DNA of 34,709 bases. It comes from Brasilonema angustatum HA4187-MV1. GTDB taxonomy: Bacteria > Cyanobacteriota > Cyanobacteriia > Cyanobacteriales > Nostocaceae. A model generated the notes under the pieces. It made no database searches. It saw only the letters and a list, made by a program, of their open reading frames with translations, and had not been told where the DNA came from. The DNA lies in the NCBI GenBank assembly GCA_019359695.1, contig JAHHGV010000066.1, positions 1-34,709 of the forward strand, in the 5' to 3' direction. The translations under genes were made by a program, and so were the position numbers. How positions within the stretch are numbered: position 1 is the first letter of the stretch; each line of letters begins with the position of its first letter. Below, piece by piece: positions 32,487-34,709 of this stretch.

Positions 32487-34514
32487 ATGCCAACCCAAGT
32501 TATTCAAGCTCAACGGTCAACAAATGCTTTTTCAGGTTTTATCCAATTCTGGAAAGATGTAGCAGCGATCGCTGGTCCTTACTGGTATCCCAGCAAGCCA
32601 GGGGAAAGAGCCTTTTCAGATGTAATTCGTGCTTGGGGAATGCTTATTCTCCTAATATTGTTAATAATCACTCTTGTAGGTATAACTACATTTAATAGTT
32701 TTATTCATCGCTATTTAATCGATGTTATCATTCAAGAAAAAGATTATTCTAAATTTACTTATACTATATCCTTCTATGCTGTTGGACTTGTATTGATTAC
32801 GCTTTTAGTAGGATTTACGAAATTTGTTAGAAAACAAATTTCTCTTGATTGGTATAGATGGCTCAACAATCACATTTTAAATAAATATTTGACCAATCGT
32901 GCTTATTATAAAATTAATTTTAAAGCGGACCTTGATAACCCAGATCAACGTTTATCTCAAGAAATTGAGCCAATTACCAGTAGTGCCCTCGGTTTTTCAG
33001 CTACTTTCCTAGAAAAAGCACTGGAAATGATAACTTTTTTAATAGTTGTCTGGACAATTTCACAACAAATAGCTATTGCTCTAATTATCTATACAATAGT
33101 AGGCAACTTTATTGCTATTTATTTAAATCAAGAATTAATTAAAATTAATCAGGCAGAACTTGAGGCGAAAGCTGATTATAGTTATTGTCTAACTCATGTT
33201 CGCAATCACGCTGAATCAATAGCTTTTTTTCGAGGAGAAGAACAGGAACTAAATATAATTCAACGCCGATTTCGTATTTTGATAAAAGATATTAAACAAA
33301 AGATTGATTGGGAGAGAAATAAGGAAATTTTTAACAGAGGATACCGGGCTGTTATCGAACTGATCGCACTCATAGTACTCGCACCTTTATATATTAAAGG
33401 TGAAATTGATTTTGGACAAGTTGGACAAGCTACTACAGCTTGCTATATGTTTGCTGGTGCTTTGGAAGAATTAATACGTGAATTTGGCACTTCTGGAAGA
33501 TTTTCCAGTTATGTTGAGCGTTTATCTGAATTTTCAAGTGCGTTAGAAGCAGTCACTAAACAACCAGATAATGTAAGTACTATTAAATCAATAGAAGAGA
33601 ATCATTTCGCTTTTGAGCATGTCACCTTACAAACGCCAAACTATGAACAGGTTATAGTCGAAGATTTGTCACTCGTTGTTCAACCAGGAGAAGGTTTATT
33701 GATTGTTGGACCGAGTGGTCGAGGTAAAAGTTCTCTGTTGAGGGCGATTGCTGGTTTGTGGAACGCAGGAACTGGTCGGCTGGTGCGACCTCCTCTAGAA
33801 GAAGTTTTATTTTTGCCCCAACGTCCTTATATAATTTTGGGAACTTTACGCGAGCAATTACTTTATCCTAATACAAATCGTCAAATGAGCGATGCAGAAC
33901 TCAAAGAAGTTTTGCAACAAGTCAATCTGCAAAACTTGCTAAGTAGAATCGAAGGCTTTGATACAGAAGTTCCTTGGGAGAACATATTATCGCTGGGAGA
34001 ACAACAACGCCTTGCATTTGCACGATTGCTAGTTACTCATCCTAGATTCACTATATTAGATGAAGCAACGAGTGCTTTAGATTTGAAGAATGAAGGACAT
34101 TTATATCAACAGTTACAAGAGACAAAAACAACTTTTATCAGTGTTGGACATCGAGAAAGTCTATTTGATTATCATCAATGGGTTTTGGAACTTTCACAAG
34201 ATTCCAGTTGGCAACTAGTAACCGTGCAGGATTATCGGACTCAAAAAGCAAAAGAAATTGTCACTAATCCTCCTGAAAATACTCAAATCAAAATAGATGA
34301 TTTTTCCAATAATGAATCCCAAATCCAGCCAGAAGTAACGGCAGAAATAGGCATAATCGAAGGACTTTCTCATAAAGAAATACAGATATTAACAAACTAT
34401 TCCCTTGGCACCGTTAGAAGAAAGGCAAGCCAAGGTAAGTCCATTAAAGGCAAGGATGGCTCTACCTACCGCTACAACAAAGACCCCAAGGTTTTGAAAT
34501 GGGTGAAAGTTTAG
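32487..34514 (+). CDS. SbmA/YddA-type ABC exporter (fused permease and ATPase)
   Basis: A 675-residue half-transporter. The N-terminal part (about 45-330) has hydrophobic segments and the sequence style of the ABC_membrane_2 (SbmA/BacA, YddA) family, including the LDNPDQRLSQEI region. The ATPase domain has Walker A GPSGRGKS (408-415), signature LSLGEQQ (501-507), Walker B ending in Asp525-Glu526 and an H-loop His in SVGHRES. It probably acts as a dimer in the inner membrane to export the peptide; similar exporters stand near nosE/nosF in Nostoc clusters. About 60 residues at the C terminus (615-675) are extra: GLSHKEIQILTNYSLGTVRR reads like a small helix-turn-helix, followed by a basic, Tyr- and Lys-rich end. 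I chose ATG 32487 over the in-frame TTG 32478; neither has a clear ribosome-binding site. Confidence 0.9.
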   Translation: MPTQVIQAQRSTNAFSGFIQFWKDVAAIAGPYWYPSKPGERAFSDVIRAWGMLILLILLIITLVGITTFNSFIHRYLIDVIIQEKDYSKFTYTISFYAVGLVLITLLVGFTKFVRKQISLDWYRWLNNHILNKYLTNRAYYKINFKADLDNPDQRLSQEIEPITSSALGFSATFLEKALEMITFLIVVWTISQQIAIALIIYTIVGNFIAIYLNQELIKINQAELEAKADYSYCLTHVRNHAESIAFFRGEEQELNIIQRRFRILIKDIKQKIDWERNKEIFNRGYRAVIELIALIVLAPLYIKGEIDFGQVGQATTACYMFAGALEELIREFGTSGRFSSYVERLSEFSSALEAVTKQPDNVSTIKSIEENHFAFEHVTLQTPNYEQVIVEDLSLVVQPGEGLLIVGPSGRGKSSLLRAIAGLWNAGTGRLVRPPLEEVLFLPQRPYIILGTLREQLLYPNTNRQMSDAELKEVLQQVNLQNLLSRIEGFDTEVPWENILSLGEQQRLAFARLLVTHPRFTILDEATSALDLKNEGHLYQQLQETKTTFISVGHRESLFDYHQWVLELSQDSSWQLVTVQDYRTQKAKEIVTNPPENTQIKIDDFSNNESQIQPEVTAEIGIIEGLSHKEIQILTNYSLGTVRRKASQGKSIKGKDGSTYRYNKDPKVLKWVKV

Positions 34515-34640
34515 TAGTTACTCATACTTTTTAGGTAAAACTTTACATTAACTTAATTCCTGGTCACCTCTGCTCATAACGCTAAGGGACTTCCAAGCAA
34601 TAAAATCACCCAAAGCAAGAATAATAATCATTTGGAGTCA

Positions 34641-34682
34641 GGAAGGAGAAGCAGCCGATGGCTGCTTCTCCTTCCCCTTTTT
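34641..34682 (+). terminator. Intrinsic terminator at the end of the cluster
   Basis: Arms 34641-34656 and 34660-34675 are perfectly complementary (16 bp) around the loop GAT, followed by CC and a T5 run (34678-34682). It lies about 125 bases after the exporter stop. The stretch between is otherwise empty. Confidence 0.88.
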
Positions 34683-34709
34683 GTAGTAAATTTAATTGGC
34701 ACTTTAATT

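Overview
The window is one biosynthetic gene cluster from a filamentous, probably heterocyst-forming cyanobacterium (Nostocales; Nostoc, Tolypothrix or a relative). The evidence is eleven HIP1 octamers (GCGATCGC), moderate-to-low GC, small dispersed repeats of the Nostoc type, and a nosE/nosF pair for 4-methylproline, a hallmark of Nostoc peptides. All nine protein genes lie on the + strand and are closely spaced. A long perfect hairpin stands at each end (11-49 and 34641-34675).

Layout: 1-801 is non-coding leader with hairpins and a 42-bp tandem repeat. At 802-28350 four megasynthases follow one another: NRPS 1 (C-A-[O-MT]-[N-MT]-A-T), NRPS 2 (TubC_N-C-A-T-C-A-T-C-A-T), a PKS module (KS-AT-cMT-ACP, no KR) and NRPS 3 (TubC_N-C-A-T-C-A-T-TE). 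From 28410 to 34514 come an Fe(II)/2-oxoglutarate oxygenase, a NosE-type zinc dehydrogenase, a JmjC/cupin_8-type oxygenase, a NosF-type pyrroline-5-carboxylate reductase and an SbmA/YddA-type ABC exporter. A terminator hairpin closes the cluster.

How the genes work together (inference from colinearity and specificity residues read by eye): a starter-type C domain may acylate the first residue. Module 1 has a Tyr code (DASTIAAVCK) with an O-methyltransferase and an N-methyltransferase inside one A domain, which suggests N,O-dimethyl-Tyr. Module 2 reads Thr (DFWNIGMVHK), module 3 Pro-type (DVQFIAHLAK), module 4 Phe (DAWTIAAVCK). The PKS adds one malonate, C-methylates it and leaves the ketone. 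Module 5 reads Tyr (DASTIAAVCK); module 6 has a code I cannot assign (DVRHFALLAK). A thioesterase releases the chain, possibly by macrocyclisation. The downstream oxygenase, dehydrogenase and reductase would convert Leu to 4-methylproline for module 3. The cupin_8 enzyme is a probable tailoring hydroxylase and the ABC protein a probable exporter. I do not recognise a characterised product with this exact order.

The most unusual features are the doubly interrupted A domain, at least eight in-frame insertions of dispersed repeats inside the megasynthase genes, an internal 69-bp tandem duplication in the cupin gene, and a small extra C-terminal domain on the exporter.
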